DNA from: Clostridia bacterium
GTDB taxonomy: Bacteria; Bacillota; Clostridia; Lachnospirales; Lachnospiraceae
Direction of reading: 5' to 3'
DNA: 64,000 bases
Assembly (NCBI GenBank): GCA_910574255.1
Contig: CAJTAK010000001.1
Location: forward strand, 209,779-273,778
Shown: positions 9,363-18,210 of the stretch, one piece after another
How the letters are laid out: each line of letters begins with the position of its first letter
How positions within the stretch are numbered: position 1 is the stretch's first letter
The notes under the pieces: model-generated
The model's input: the letters and a program-made list of their open reading frames with translations, nothing else
Database searches by the model: none
What the model was told of the DNA's origin: nothing
Translations under genes and position numbers: made by a program

Positions 9363-9437
9363 ACTAAGACTTCCCATATCTAAAATGGGCTACTCACCAG
9401 GTTTTCAACACACCTTAACGGTGTGGGAAGTCTTAGT
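9363..9437. repeat. Palindromic structured element (14-bp outer stem, inner hairpin)
   Basis: ACTAAGACTTCCCA (9363-9376) is the exact reverse complement of 9424-9437. Inside, CACACC (9409-9414) pairs with GGTGTG (9420-9425), overlapping the outer arm by two bases. The gap between the immunity gene and the next RHS gene holds nothing else except this and the hairpin at 9470. It could be the end of an IS200/IS605-type element, a mobile palindrome or a small structured RNA. Confidence 0.45.
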
Positions 9438-9469
9438 CTTAGTCAGTAATTATCAGTATATAAATATTA

Positions 9470-9501
9470 AGTGATGGCAGAATTAAATTTTTGCCATCAC
9501 T
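9470..9501 (+). terminator. Hairpin, 10-bp perfect stem
   Basis: AGTGATGGCA (9470-9479) pairs with TGCCATCACT (9492-9501). There is no strong T-run, so terminator function is uncertain. It lies just before the junction with the second RHS gene. Confidence 0.35.
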
Positions 9502-9552
9502 ACTCATGCGGAGCAAATCGTCCTGTATGTATTGAACGATTCCGGCAAGAAT
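9501..9552 (-). other. Fragment of the muramidase N-terminal coding sequence (antisense)
   Basis: These ~52 bases match, with about seven differences, the plus strand across the start of the muramidase gene near 22938-22989 (and more weakly the second copy near 43075). In the muramidase they encode, on the minus strand, part of the conserved YYMQDDLLRIS segment. Here they sit at the truncated 5' edge of an RHS gene and are read through in the RHS frame, marking a recombination joint. Confidence 0.5.
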
Positions 9553-11463
9553 GACGCCAACGGCAATCTCACCGTTGTAGAGAATCCGGACGGCGAAGGC
9601 TACACCACCCTTTACGCCTACGATGAAAACGGCAACTTAATCAAGGTAACGGATCCCAGGGGTAACAGCCGTACCGCAGAGTACGATGCGCTGAACCGCC
9701 AGACCGTAACCGTCAATGAAGAAGGAGGAAGAGTAGAGTTCTCCTATGATGCTTTAGGACGAATTACGAAAGTTGTTAATGAGGATAAAGCCGTAACCGA
9801 ATACGAGTACGATGCCAAGGGGAGGGTAACGGGAATCAAGGACGCTTACGGCAACTATAAGTATTTCACTTACGATCCCATGGACCGTGTGGCATCCGTA
9901 ACCGATGAAAACGGCGTGGAGCGTAAATACGCCTATGACTTCAAGGGCAATCTGACCAAATACACGGACGGCCTGGGTAACAGCGAGACCTATGCTTACG
10001 ATGCTAACGACAACCGGATCAGCGTCACCAACCGGAACGGCGAGACCTACACCTATACCTATGACGCATTGAACCGTGTCACCAGCGAGACGGATCCCAA
10101 GGGCAATACCAAGTCCTTTACCTATGACAAGGACAGCCGGATCACGGCGGTCAAGGACCGGAACGGCAACACCACAAAGTACGTCTTAGACGGCAATGGA
10201 AACATCGTGGAAACCATAGACGCAGCCGGAACCAGCAGCGCCTTTACCTACGATTCCATGGATCGTTTAACCAAGATACGTGTCCACAGGGTAGATAAGA
10301 CCCACAAGGTGGATGAATACCAGGAGACCCTTTATACCTACGACCACAGGGGCCTTGTGAAAACCGAGGTCAACGCCAAGGGCGACGGAAAGGTATTCGT
10401 CTATGACGGCAACGGCAACTTAATCCAAAAGACCGATGAGGACGGCTATGTTACCGAATATGAGTACAGCCCCGTCAACTTAGTAAGCAATATCAATTAC
10501 AACGATGCCAAATCTGCATCCTACGCCTACAACGGCACGGGCGAATTGATCGAGATGGATGATTGGAATGGTAAAACCTCCATCGGAAGAGATCTTCTGA
10601 ACCGTGTGGTAAAGGTAACGGATCACAATGGCCGGGAAGTGGAATACGGCTGGGACAACGTAGGAAACAAGACCGTCCAGGGCTATCCCGACGGAACCCA
10701 GGTAGACTACTATTACGATGCGGAAAACCAGATCGTGGAGATGAAGGACTTCGACGGGGGCATTACCAAGTTTGAATACGACGCCAACGGAAACAAGACC
10801 TTTAAGGAATACCCCAACTACGAGACCGCTTATTACTTCTACGATGAATGTGATCAGATCATCGAGATGGACGAGTACAACTTAGGCGGCAAGAAGCTGT
10901 TCAAGACCACCTACGGCTGGGACGCAGAAGGAAACCGCTTAAGTGAGATGCAATACAACCACGGGCAGAGCGGAACCAGCGGCAATGGTAATGGTAATGG
11001 GAATAATGGAAATGGAAACAATGGCAGCAATGGCAACGGTAATGGAAACGACGTCATTGTCTCAGGAGCATTTTTCAATGCGTTAAATGCGTTAAATGGT
11101 CTGTTGGAGGGCGAAAGCACCGGCACGGCAGGTTCACAGGACGCACAAAACACGCCGGATGCACAGAGCGTGCGAACCATGCCGGAAGCACCGATGGTGG
11201 AGATCCCGTCTGCGGATATTGATCAGTTAAGCACGGAGAGTCCCATCGTCAACGGCATGGCACTTCCGGATCCAACGGCGGAAACGGCCGCAGGCGTAGT
11301 CCTTAACAGCCAGACAGAAGCGGCGAAAGAACTGAACGCACAGCTTCAGAATGCGGCAATCGAGACAGAAGCACCCAAGCCAGAAGCACCGGACACCAAA
11401 GCGGAGACACCGGATACGGAGCTTTCCGAGGGCAATAAGCCGGAGACCGGAAAGGAGCCATAG
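9532..11463 (+). pseudogene. RHS core, second full-length copy, 5'-truncated and frameshifted
   Basis: The frame opens near 9487 with no proper start; the TTG at 9532 is nominal. From 9673 the DNA is collinear with position 1 of the window for ~1300 bases at near identity. The core then has its own Asn/Gly-rich spacer and a Pro/Glu/Thr-rich segment and stops at TAG 11461-11463. Compared with the first RHS gene, seven bases are missing just before the stop, and ~650 bp of RHS repeats between two GAGGGCAACGGC boxes have been deleted. The tip continues in another frame from 11463. With no visible promoter and a frameshift, it is probably not expressed as a whole. Confidence 0.75.
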
Positions 11464-12749
11464 AGGGCAACGGCCAGTTGGAATACGAGCAGAAGCACGT
11501 ATATGCAGGAAGCGAGCGAATCGAACAGTTCACGGACAAGGGCAACTGGGAACGGACCCTGTACGTCCATGAGGACGTGATGGGTAACACCTGGTATTAT
11601 ACCAAGGCCAACGGCCAGAGCTTCGCAGAATTAATCTACGACACCTGGGGAATGCCAGAAAGCCCGAACAAGCTTTTGAACAATGACCACGGCAACTACG
11701 TGTTCGCTACTTTCACGGGCCATATCTACGACACGACCCTTGACGTCTACTTTGCGGAGGCGAGGTTCTATGATGCCAACAACCGTAGCTGGCTTGCGAT
11801 GGATCCGGTTAAGGATGGACTGAATTGGTATCAGTACTGCTATAGCAATCCGACCACTTATTATGATCCATTAGGTTTATGGGGAACCGTGACGAGCACT
11901 AAGCAGGCTTTGCTGGCAGGAAGTGAGATAGAACCTGCACTGTTTTGGCGGCAGAAAGATTTCTTCCAGGGACATTGGTGGCAGAATGAAGATGATCTGA
12001 CAACTGCATATAAGATGCTTTTAAAAGAATCCAAGAGCAGGAATATGACCATCATTACATTAGCGCAAGATTATGATTATTTTGACTATTTTGGCTATGC
12101 TAATACACGGTTATATACATTGCAGGCGTTAATTGGAACAGGGCGGACTGGTACATATGAAGCAGAAACCATGACGGCCTTGCGTGCTGTTTTAATTTCA
12201 CAATATGCAGAGTTTGATCTTGATACCCCGGAACTCACACCAGATAATATAAGGGCAATTCGTAACTGGTACAATAACAGTAGTGAGATAGGAAAACAAG
12301 GAACATATTACTGGGAGAATGGATGGGGAAATATTATTACTGGAATAGCAATATTGGGTGTAGGTATTTATGCTGGTAGACCGGTGAAAGTTTCCAGTGT
12401 AAATGAGGGTAGTTTAGAATCCGGAACTTTAAGTAATGTCGATGCAAGAAGATGGTATTTAGAGCAAGAATCTAAAATACCTGATTTGATTGATAAAAAT
12501 TTATCATTAGAGGAACAAGCAAGACAGGCATTTGACTTAAGAAATCAGTTTAGAACACAAGCTAGAGAATTAATGTCAGATCGTGCGCTTGCTGAGTCAT
12601 TGTATATAACGGATCCTAATCTTACATGGGAGCAGATTGTTGAAAAGCAGATCAAAAAGGGAATGGTGGGAGATGATGTCTATAGAGCAATTATAGAAAG
12701 CTCACAGCGTTCTAGAGCAAGTGTAAATCAGTCATTAGGAGTAGAATAG
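11463..12749 (+). CDS. RHS C-terminal part with pretoxin and toxin tip (out of frame with core)
   Basis: Open from GAG 11463 (first start-like codon TTG 11478). About 130 residues of core end at DPLGLWG near 11882. A ~150-residue pretoxin region (FWRQKDFFQGHWWQ to GKQGTYYWENGWGN) is nearly identical to that at 27360-27810, but the tips then diverge. This tip has LEQESKIPDLID, ARQAFDLRNQFRTQAREL, TWEQIVEKQIKKG and IIESSQRSRASVN, a charged helical domain I believe recurs in polymorphic toxins but cannot name. A separate immunity gene follows 12 bp later with a strong ribosome binding site. A 7-bp restoration near 11455 would rejoin it to the core. Confidence 0.75.
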   Translation, partial: EGNGQLEYEQKHVYAGSERIEQFTDKGNWERTLYVHEDVMGNTWYYTKANGQSFAELIYDTWGMPESPNKLLNNDHGNYVFATFTGHIYDTTLDVYFAEARFYDANNRSWLAMDPVKDGLNWYQYCYSNPTTYYDPLGLWGTVTSTKQALLAGSEIEPALFWRQKDFFQGHWWQNEDDLTTAYKMLLKESKSRNMTIITLAQDYDYFDYFGYANTRLYTLQALIGTGRTGTYEAETMTALRAVLISQYAEFDLDTPELTPDNIRAIRNWYNNSSEIGKQGTYYWENGWGNIITGIAILGVGIYAGRPVKVSSVNEGSLESGTLSNVDARRWYLEQESKIPDLIDKNLSLEEQARQAFDLRNQFRTQARELMSDRALAESLYITDPNLTWEQIVEKQIKKGMVGDDVYRAIIESSQRSRASVNQSLGVE

Positions 12750-12761
12750 GGGAGGAGGAAA

Positions 12762-13088
12762 ATGGACATAAGGATAGTAAAGCATGTAAATAAGGATGAA
12801 GACAATAGAGTAGAGTATTTATTAATTAATTTTGACTATTGTGATGGAAATGATCTTGTTGCAAAATTTTTTGAACAAGAATATCAAATGCGATTAGATG
12901 AAAAGATAGATGGCATGTTTTATAGTATCATAAAGTTGCGTAAGGACTCTACAGAATATGATTTAATTTGGCATGAAGATGTTGGGAACTACATATTTAG
13001 CCTAAAACAGGATAGGGATTCAATATTAGAATTGGAGCAAAGACTTCAAGTTATAATTAGTAAATTAAATAAAATAACGGAATTTTAG
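12762..13088 (+). CDS. Putative cytoplasmic immunity protein
   Basis: 108 aa. GGGGAGGAGG lies 5-7 nt before the ATG, 12 bp after the toxin stop. There is no signal or membrane segment; the protein is acidic, with alternating strands and a C-terminal helix (LELEQRLQVIISKLNKI). A cytoplasmic immunity protein suggests that the preceding tip acts inside the target cell, unlike the wall-hydrolase tips. No family recognised. After it, 13089-13293 holds no gene that I can see. Confidence 0.65.
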   Translation: MDIRIVKHVNKDEDNRVEYLLINFDYCDGNDLVAKFFEQEYQMRLDEKIDGMFYSIIKLRKDSTEYDLIWHEDVGNYIFSLKQDRDSILELEQRLQVIISKLNKITEF

Positions 13089-13293
13089 TTAGCACGTAAT
13101 AAAATCGTTATACTTTTAGTTTTCTTATTAACTCATATGCTCCCTTCTAGGCAGACAAATGAAATAATAAAAATGTTTGATGCATAGAAGGGGGTGTATT
13201 AAAGGTAAGAGCTCAACAATAGCGTGCCTTGTGAAATAATACTGCACTTAAATTTCCGACTGGCAGGGAAACAAGATCCTGCATTCTATGAGT

Positions 13294-13400
13294 TATGACA
13301 TGACCCTTGACATTTACTTTGCGGAGGCGAGGTACTATGATGCCAACAACCGAACATGGCTTGCAATGGATCCGATTAAGGATGGACTGAACTGGTATCG
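13294..13400 (+). pseudogene. RHS core fragment
   Basis: An isolated ~107-bp piece encodes LDIYFAEARYYDANNRTW followed by LAMDPIKDGLNWY, the conserved end of the RHS core, with nothing attached on either side. It is a relic of another tip cassette at the right edge of the RHS locus. Confidence 0.75.
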
Positions 13401-13433
13401 TAAACGGTAGATAGTCCGTACCTTTACAAAATG

Positions 13434-13471
13434 GGCGCAAAAAAACAGGAAACCTTTTCTTGATTTCCTGT
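13434..13471 (-). terminator. Intrinsic terminator of the Ntn-hydrolase gene
   Basis: On the minus strand ACAGGAAA (13464-13471) pairs with TTTCCTGT (13445-13452) and is followed by a run of seven T (13439-13445). It lies 90 bp past the stop of the gene at 13561. Confidence 0.75.
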
Positions 13472-13560
13472 CTTGGTGTGCCGCTTGTTATGGGCTACGG
13501 ATATTAAGTTTTCATGTGTCTACAATTCTATAAATAAGAATTTATGTTACAGTAAAACAG

Positions 13561-14661
13561 TCAATTATGATTCATTTTCAGTTTTGATATTATGACATTA
13601 TCCGTATTCCTGTGACTAAAAAAATGAACCTCTCCTGTTGTCAAATTATAGACAGCAGACCATTGCAGGTTATCAATATCCCCATCCCGCACACCAACCT
13701 CGGCAAGAAGTGAAACGGCATCCTCCTCATTTAGTACACCATTGTTGTCCAGTATCTCTTTTTCCACTGTGTTATATCTTTTAAATTCCGTTCCGCCACC
13801 GCCAATATTTACTCCGTTATAGGCAATAAAGTTTGACGCAATCTGATAGTTTGAATCTGTTTCCACAATTTGAAGTTCATTATCATAATACTCAACAAGC
13901 ACCGACTTCCCACTTGCATCTGCAATCAGATAATGCGCTGCTATATCGTACGAAAAATAGATATTATATTTTTGGAGCAGTTCAACCGCTTCGTCCACCG
14001 TTGCCGCCTTATCTAACACCAGACGTGTTGCCGTTGAAATATTCAGTGTTATCTTATGACTGTCATAAGGTGCTTCTGCGTTGGGAACCGAAAGGGATGC
14101 TATGGCAACGCCTTTTTCATTTATACCATCACAAGGCAGGTATGGTGCTGCCAATGTAAGAAACTTGTTAAAAACAGAGCCTTCCGGCAAATTCCCCTCC
14201 GAATATCCAATAAAAGATAAATTCACTGTGGAAACAGATGCATACCCGTTCTTCGGTTCAGTAAATACCTGTAAAGTTGGTGAATAGCTATAATCAAAAT
14301 TTCGTCCATACAAAATTTCGTCTTGTTCATTTTTTACAACAAAACAAGTACAGCCGCCACCTGTTACGCCAAGGTCAATAGGAATACCTTTTAGTAATTT
14401 TCTTACCACAAATTTTTCAATGTCTGCATCGCTCTGTGCGCCAACTTCCAGAAACTCATCAAAACCATAGTCACCATAATAGGTCATTTGATATGCGCCA
14501 TAATCATCAATTTTAGTTATGGAAGAAATTGTCCGCAATTCATTCCAAAACAGGGCAATCGCTCCTACAACAATTACAAGCAAAACTACAACTATGCCGA
14601 TTAAAAACCGACTTATTATTTTTTTGCTTTTTCCATGTGTTTTTCTACCTGTATTATCCAT
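13561..14661 (-). CDS. Membrane-anchored Ntn hydrolase (choloylglycine hydrolase/acyltransferase-like)
   Basis: 366 aa. Residues ~18-40 form one transmembrane helix, followed by an extracellular catalytic domain. The GGGCTCFVV segment followed by LYGRNFDY is the signature of the linear amide C-N hydrolase / penicillin acylase / 6-APA acyltransferase group, where the Cys is the N-terminal nucleophile after processing. GINEKGVAIASL and a later NxxTGEVHF-like end also fit. The substrate (bile salt, penicillin, N-acyl amide) cannot be read from sequence; the uncleaved membrane anchor argues against a classic soluble bile-salt hydrolase. The ATG has AAGGAGGC upstream. Its base composition differs from the neighbouring RHS core. 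Confidence 0.8.
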   Translation of the reverse strand: MDNTGRKTHGKSKKIISRFLIGIVVVLLVIVVGAIALFWNELRTISSITKIDDYGAYQMTYYGDYGFDEFLEVGAQSDADIEKFVVRKLLKGIPIDLGVTGGGCTCFVVKNEQDEILYGRNFDYSYSPTLQVFTEPKNGYASVSTVNLSFIGYSEGNLPEGSVFNKFLTLAAPYLPCDGINEKGVAIASLSVPNAEAPYDSHKITLNISTATRLVLDKAATVDEAVELLQKYNIYFSYDIAAHYLIADASGKSVLVEYYDNELQIVETDSNYQIASNFIAYNGVNIGGGGTEFKRYNTVEKEILDNNGVLNEEDAVSLLAEVGVRDGDIDNLQWSAVYNLTTGEVHFFSHRNTDNVIISKLKMNHN

Positions 14662-14682
14662 AAAGCCTCCTTATATTCCGAT

Positions 14683-14877
14683 TTATAGCAAATAGCCCAT
14701 AGCAATAAAAAGATAACTATGTAGCCATCTTCTGTTTAATTTTAAGTAAATTTCACCACTAAGAACAGAAAATATCATCGCAGAAATTCCATTCCATACT
14801 TCAATCCCTACCCCTCTTGATACAAAATGAAATATTCCCCATGTCATAGCCAATATGATTCCATTCCCCGGAAGCAA
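14683..14877 (-). pseudogene. C-terminal fragment of a membrane protein (CPBP-like)
   Basis: About 64 residues with AMTWGIFHF and two hydrophobic helices resemble the C-terminal half of a CPBP-type intramembrane protein. The N-terminal part is missing: upstream the DNA belongs, in another frame, to the winged-helix gene. Probably a deletion relic fused to the regulator. Confidence 0.4.
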
Positions 14878-15289
14878 ACTTATATCCGATTCCTAAAACT
14901 GTTTTTATGTAGGTGGGATTTTGACTGTCCGGCTCTATCTTTTTCCGCAAGTTGCATATCACGTTAGCAACATTTGACTGGCAGCTTTTGCTTCCCATGC
15001 TCCATACAGCTTCAAAGATTTGCGCTTTTGTGAACACCCTCCCCGGACTGGCGGCAAGGTAGCAGAGTGCGCCGTATTCCAAACGGGTAAGGCTTATGTC
15101 TGCACCGTCTTTCAGTACCCGGCGTTGGTGTAATCTGATTTCCAGTCCGGGAAAAATCAGTGCGGGGGAATATGGCGGCTGTATGGCTTCCAGCTGTATC
15201 ATATCGGCAAGGGCGGCTATGGCTCTCTCAACCGCTTTTTCTTCCGTATCTTTGAATGTGAGTATAATTATTTTACCGACAAACCTCAC
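14801..15289 (-). CDS. Winged-helix (OmpR/PhoB-type) regulator with altered C-terminus
   Basis: 162 aa. After an ~60-residue N-terminal segment comes an OmpR-type winged helix (LTRLEYGALCYLAASPGRVFTKAQIFEAVW, then NVICNLRKKIEP and IKTVLGIGYKF). There is no receiver domain. This stand-alone form is common in Gram-positive conjugative elements next to HTH and sigma-70-like genes, as here. Homologues normally end just after GYKF; here ~24 unrelated residues follow, read from the membrane-protein fragment, so the 3' end has been replaced. The start overlaps the upstream gene by four bases (ATGA). Confidence 0.7.
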   Translation of the reverse strand: MRFVGKIIILTFKDTEEKAVERAIAALADMIQLEAIQPPYSPALIFPGLEIRLHQRRVLKDGADISLTRLEYGALCYLAASPGRVFTKAQIFEAVWSMGSKSCQSNVANVICNLRKKIEPDSQNPTYIKTVLGIGYKFASGEWNHIGYDMGNISFCIKRGRD

Positions 15290-15507
15290 CTCCCGTTATA
15301 TGCCTGTTCATCAAAACGGAACTTGAACAGGGCAGCGATAAGCCGGGATTTTATACTGTCCTCTGTGTCCGTGTTGACGTGTCCGTTTTCAAGGGCTGCA
15401 TGACGGATTCTCTGACTGTAATAGCGCAGAACCTCGTTCACCGCTTCCGGCTCTCCGCTGGTCGCCCGCACAATCGTTTCATAAGGGATAAGATTCGGAT
15501 TCCCCAT
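15286..15507 (-). CDS. Conjugative-transposon helix-turn-helix protein (HTH_16-like)
   Basis: 73 aa. The sequence IPYETIVRATSGEPEAVNEVLRYY ... ALFKFRFDEQ fits the small helix-turn-helix regulator found in Tn916-like elements beside the sigma-70-like ORF. It overlaps the sigma-like gene by 29 bp and the winged-helix gene by 4 bp, an operon of three. No integrase, excisionase or transfer genes remain nearby. Confidence 0.75.
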   Translation of the reverse strand: MGNPNLIPYETIVRATSGEPEAVNEVLRYYSQRIRHAALENGHVNTDTEDSIKSRLIAALFKFRFDEQAYNGR

Positions 15508-15937
15508 GTGAAAGCACCTCCATTTCTTTCCGCAGAAGTTTCAGCGTTCTGTGGATTTGATACCCAGTTGTACTCCGGCAGCGTCCGTACATTTTCCCGA
15601 TTTCCCACTGTCTGTAATTCCCGAAAAAGTAAAGGAAAATGATTTCCTGATTCTTTTCCGGCAAAGCACGTAGGGCGGCGGCAAGTTTCCCGTTGGTGAG
15701 AATGACTGTCTGACCGCATATCGTAATGGGGTATTCTTCATAGGGTACTGTAAAATATTCATCTGTTGTGCCTAAAGGGTAAAACTTTTCTTCTGTGAGG
15801 TATTCAAAGGATATTTCCTTTTGCCGCCGTCTGCTCCTGTCACGCCATGCGTTGATAGCCGCAAAGCGTATGACGGTCTTGCAATAGCCGTTGAAAGTAT
15901 ACATAATGTGTTCTCTGTATGCTTCTGTGCAAGGCAT
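15479..15937 (-). CDS. Sigma-70 family protein of Tn916-like elements
   Basis: 152 aa. The N-terminal half is basic (CKTVIRFAAINAWRDRSRRRQKE). The C-terminal half is a sigma region 4 (LPEKNQEIIFLYFFGNYRQWEIGKMYG followed by TGYQIHRTLKLLRKEM). This is the regulatory sigma-like protein of Gram-positive integrative elements. A strong GGGGGAAT-type ribosome binding site precedes the start. With the two following genes it is the only trace of such an element here, so the element is degraded or lies partly elsewhere. Confidence 0.75.
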   Translation of the reverse strand: MPCTEAYREHIMYTFNGYCKTVIRFAAINAWRDRSRRRQKEISFEYLTEEKFYPLGTTDEYFTVPYEEYPITICGQTVILTNGKLAAALRALPEKNQEIIFLYFFGNYRQWEIGKMYGRCRSTTGYQIHRTLKLLRKEMEVLSHGESESYPL

Positions 15938-16109
15938 AAATGATTCCCCCTTTCTCCCACATAGGGCGGTGCATGGTTTACGGTTATTTTTTTAATTCAG
16001 AGAGGGCAGTAACAACACTTATATGCTATTGCTCCTTGATTATCTACAAGCGAGGTTATCAACACCAATACAAAACTGTATTTATTTTTATTGTTGACTG
16101 GACTTTCCA

Positions 16110-16916
16110 TTATCTCGTTAGAAAATTCAAAATCCGTTCATTAAAATCTTTAGCTTCTTCATATGCCGCATGTCCAAGACCATTATAAATAAACAATTCG
16201 CTATGACTAATTTTTTGGGCTATTGCAGAAGCAGCAGTTGTTCCAACAATTTTATCGCAATCCCCACCAATCACTAATGTAGGGCATACTATGTTACTTA
16301 ATTCCTCATAAGCATTGTGGCTGATACAGGAAGCTGCCTGTATGAGAAAACGCTGAAAACTTTTGGGTTTTCCTATTTTTCCAATAAACGGATAAATTCG
16401 ACGGTACTTTTTTAAGTATTTCTCTGAATATGATTTTTCCGCTGTATCTATCATTAAATCCTTATAATTTCCTTGCTTTGCCATTTCAATCCAGACACCA
16501 GCTACTCGTTTAATTATTTCATTTGAGTTTGCGCTTGTTGCCGCCAAAATAAGCTTATTGACCAAATTCGGATAATCAATCGCAAGATACTGCGCTATCA
16601 TACCACCTTGAGATATGCCTAAAACGTCTGCTCTTAAAATACCAAGAGCAGTCATAGCTTCTGCATGGTCTTTTGCCATTTTCCTTGTAGAATATCCCTC
16701 TTGCAAATGATTTTTCCGGCTGAAAACATACACGGTAAATTCTTTGGCATATATCCTATACATCATTGAAAAAACAAAAGCCATTCCTTTTACCGTAGAC
16801 AGTCCATCTCCCAAACCGGGCAGCATAATAAGATTTTTATTTCCATTTCCAAAAGATACATAATCCATTTCAGAATTTCCAACACGGACACTTCCATTAT
16901 GGGCATTATAAAACAT
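16110..16916 (-). CDS. Alpha/beta hydrolase
   Basis: 268 aa. Alpha/beta-hydrolase fold with oxyanion motif MLPGLGDG, nucleophile elbow GISQGG (catalytic Ser), acid in GGDCDKIVG and catalytic His in GLGHAAYEE. Soluble; substrate unknown. It follows the TetR-family gene by 11 bp, so the two form an operon, presumably induced by a ligand of the regulator. The upstream 15938-16109 gap shows nothing definite. Confidence 0.85.
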   Translation of the reverse strand: MFYNAHNGSVRVGNSEMDYVSFGNGNKNLIMLPGLGDGLSTVKGMAFVFSMMYRIYAKEFTVYVFSRKNHLQEGYSTRKMAKDHAEAMTALGILRADVLGISQGGMIAQYLAIDYPNLVNKLILAATSANSNEIIKRVAGVWIEMAKQGNYKDLMIDTAEKSYSEKYLKKYRRIYPFIGKIGKPKSFQRFLIQAASCISHNAYEELSNIVCPTLVIGGDCDKIVGTTAASAIAQKISHSELFIYNGLGHAAYEEAKDFNERILNFLTR

Positions 16917-16927
16917 AACAACCTCCT

Positions 16928-17554
16928 TTATTTTACGATTCCCGCCTTTAGAATTTCTATATACTCTGATAAATCTTTTACATATTCTTTTTCTATCATT
17001 TTGAAGTCCGCATAGGCTTGTTTTTGTATTTTTGTCAAAAAATCATCATTAAAACCTTTGAGAAACCACTTCACCACATCAAGCGTTTTATGTCTGCCCC
17101 ACCGAAATTGAGTTGTATCAATATCCTGTAAAAACCAATAATATATCTCTTGTTCTCTATTGCCATATTTTAATACGGTTTTCTTATAAATGTCGGTGTC
17201 GTTTTTGGTGAATGCCTTGACAATCATTTTGGATTTTTCGGGGTACAAAATATACCATGAAAACTCCAAAACAGAATACTCTATTATCCGTTGAAATAAA
17301 TCAGCGGAAAGGGTATTTATTTTTTCTTCTAAGCTGGAATTAAGCTCCGCAGTGATTTCGTCAAGAACATAAAAATAAAAATCCTCTTTTGTCGGAAAAT
17401 ATTTGAATAAACTTCCTTTACTGATACCGGCTTTTTTTACAATTCTATTTGTAGAACTGTTTTCATAACCATACTCAGCAAATTCAGAAACTCCTGCCAT
17501 AAAAATATTTTGCTGTTTTTCAGTATCCAGTCCCAAAAATAAAGGTGTTGGCAC
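16928..17554 (-). CDS. TetR/AcrR-family repressor
   Basis: 208 aa. N-terminal helix-turn-helix ([36 protein letters not shown], split here only by being a long motif at about residues 22-60) and a helical ligand-binding domain. Two palindromic operators lie 20-70 bp upstream, so autoregulation of this gene and the downstream alpha/beta hydrolase is likely. AGGAGA precedes the ATG. Confidence 0.88.
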   Translation of the reverse strand: MPTPLFLGLDTEKQQNIFMAGVSEFAEYGYENSSTNRIVKKAGISKGSLFKYFPTKEDFYFYVLDEITAELNSSLEEKINTLSADLFQRIIEYSVLEFSWYILYPEKSKMIVKAFTKNDTDIYKKTVLKYGNREQEIYYWFLQDIDTTQFRWGRHKTLDVVKWFLKGFNDDFLTKIQKQAYADFKMIEKEYVKDLSEYIEILKAGIVK

Positions 17555-17573
17555 TATAATCTCCTTTCTTCAA

Positions 17574-17587
17574 TGACCACACGGTCA
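17574..17587. promoter_or_regulatory. TetR-type operator, proximal
   Basis: TGACCACACGGTCA is a palindrome (TGACC-N4-GGTCA) 20 bp before the TetR-family start. A second copy follows at 17608. Probable binding site of the adjacent repressor. Confidence 0.7.
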
Positions 17588-17606
17588 CTTTATATGTTTA
17601 ATTTTA

Positions 17607-17622
17607 GTGACCGCATGGTCAC
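17607..17622. promoter_or_regulatory. TetR-type operator, distal
   Basis: GTGACCGCATGGTCAC is a perfect palindromic operator (6-bp arms) sharing TGACC-N4-GGTCA with the proximal site, 34 bp apart centre to centre, i.e. about three helical turns. Confidence 0.75.
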
Positions 17623-17784
17623 CAAAATTACTATACCCGATTATAGACTATTAGTCAATTAAATTTCAACATTCCTTTCAGTGCTTCATGGTAAGTTTAT
17701 CTTTAGCCTCCCCGTCAACAAAACTATGTAGACCAAATGAAAAGTAGGAGTAGGGGAATTCCGCCGTAGTCGGCATTCGTGGGA

Positions 17785-18098
17785 AAATCCAAAAGTTTAG
17801 ATTTTGCCCACAAATCCAAACTTATATAAAATCCAAACTTTTCTGAAAACAGCTTGATAATTGGGGATTCTTGCCGGAAAAAGTTTGGATTTCGTTTCAC
17901 AAAATACAATACTCCAATTATGATAAAATGCGTAAAACATTGCTATTTAGCTCTGTTTCAATCAATTTATTCTCATTTCTGACAAGAGAAGTACAAAACA
18001 AAATCCAAACTTTTATATCAGAAAATGCCTTGAATAAAGGATTTACAGAGGAAAGTTTGGATTTCTTCTAAGTTTGGATTTCTTCTAAGTTTGGATTT
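17785..18098. repeat. Cluster of AAATCCAAACTT repeats in both orientations
   Basis: AAATCCAAACTT occurs at 17812, 17829 and 18001, its reverse complement at 17881, 18053, 18070 and 18087, with a variant at 17785. The last three form a 17-bp tandem repeat (AAGTTTGGATTTCTTCT). The 17640-18210 stretch has no credible gene. The pattern could be a recombinase attachment region, iterons or protein-binding sites at the edge of a lost element. Confidence 0.65.
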
Positions 18099-18210
18099 GT
18101 GGAAATGTGTATAACTGGCTGTCTTTTGTTCTTTGGTTCGGAATAGTGTGGTGCTGACGGTCTATCTCTTGTTTTCGGTTGCTTGCTTCTTTACCGTACA
18201 TGAGCATTAG

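Noticed and set aside
17724-17909. Minus-strand ORF in the repeat cluster
   Set aside because: Overlaps the AAATCCAAACTT repeats, has no ribosome binding site and no recognisable content.
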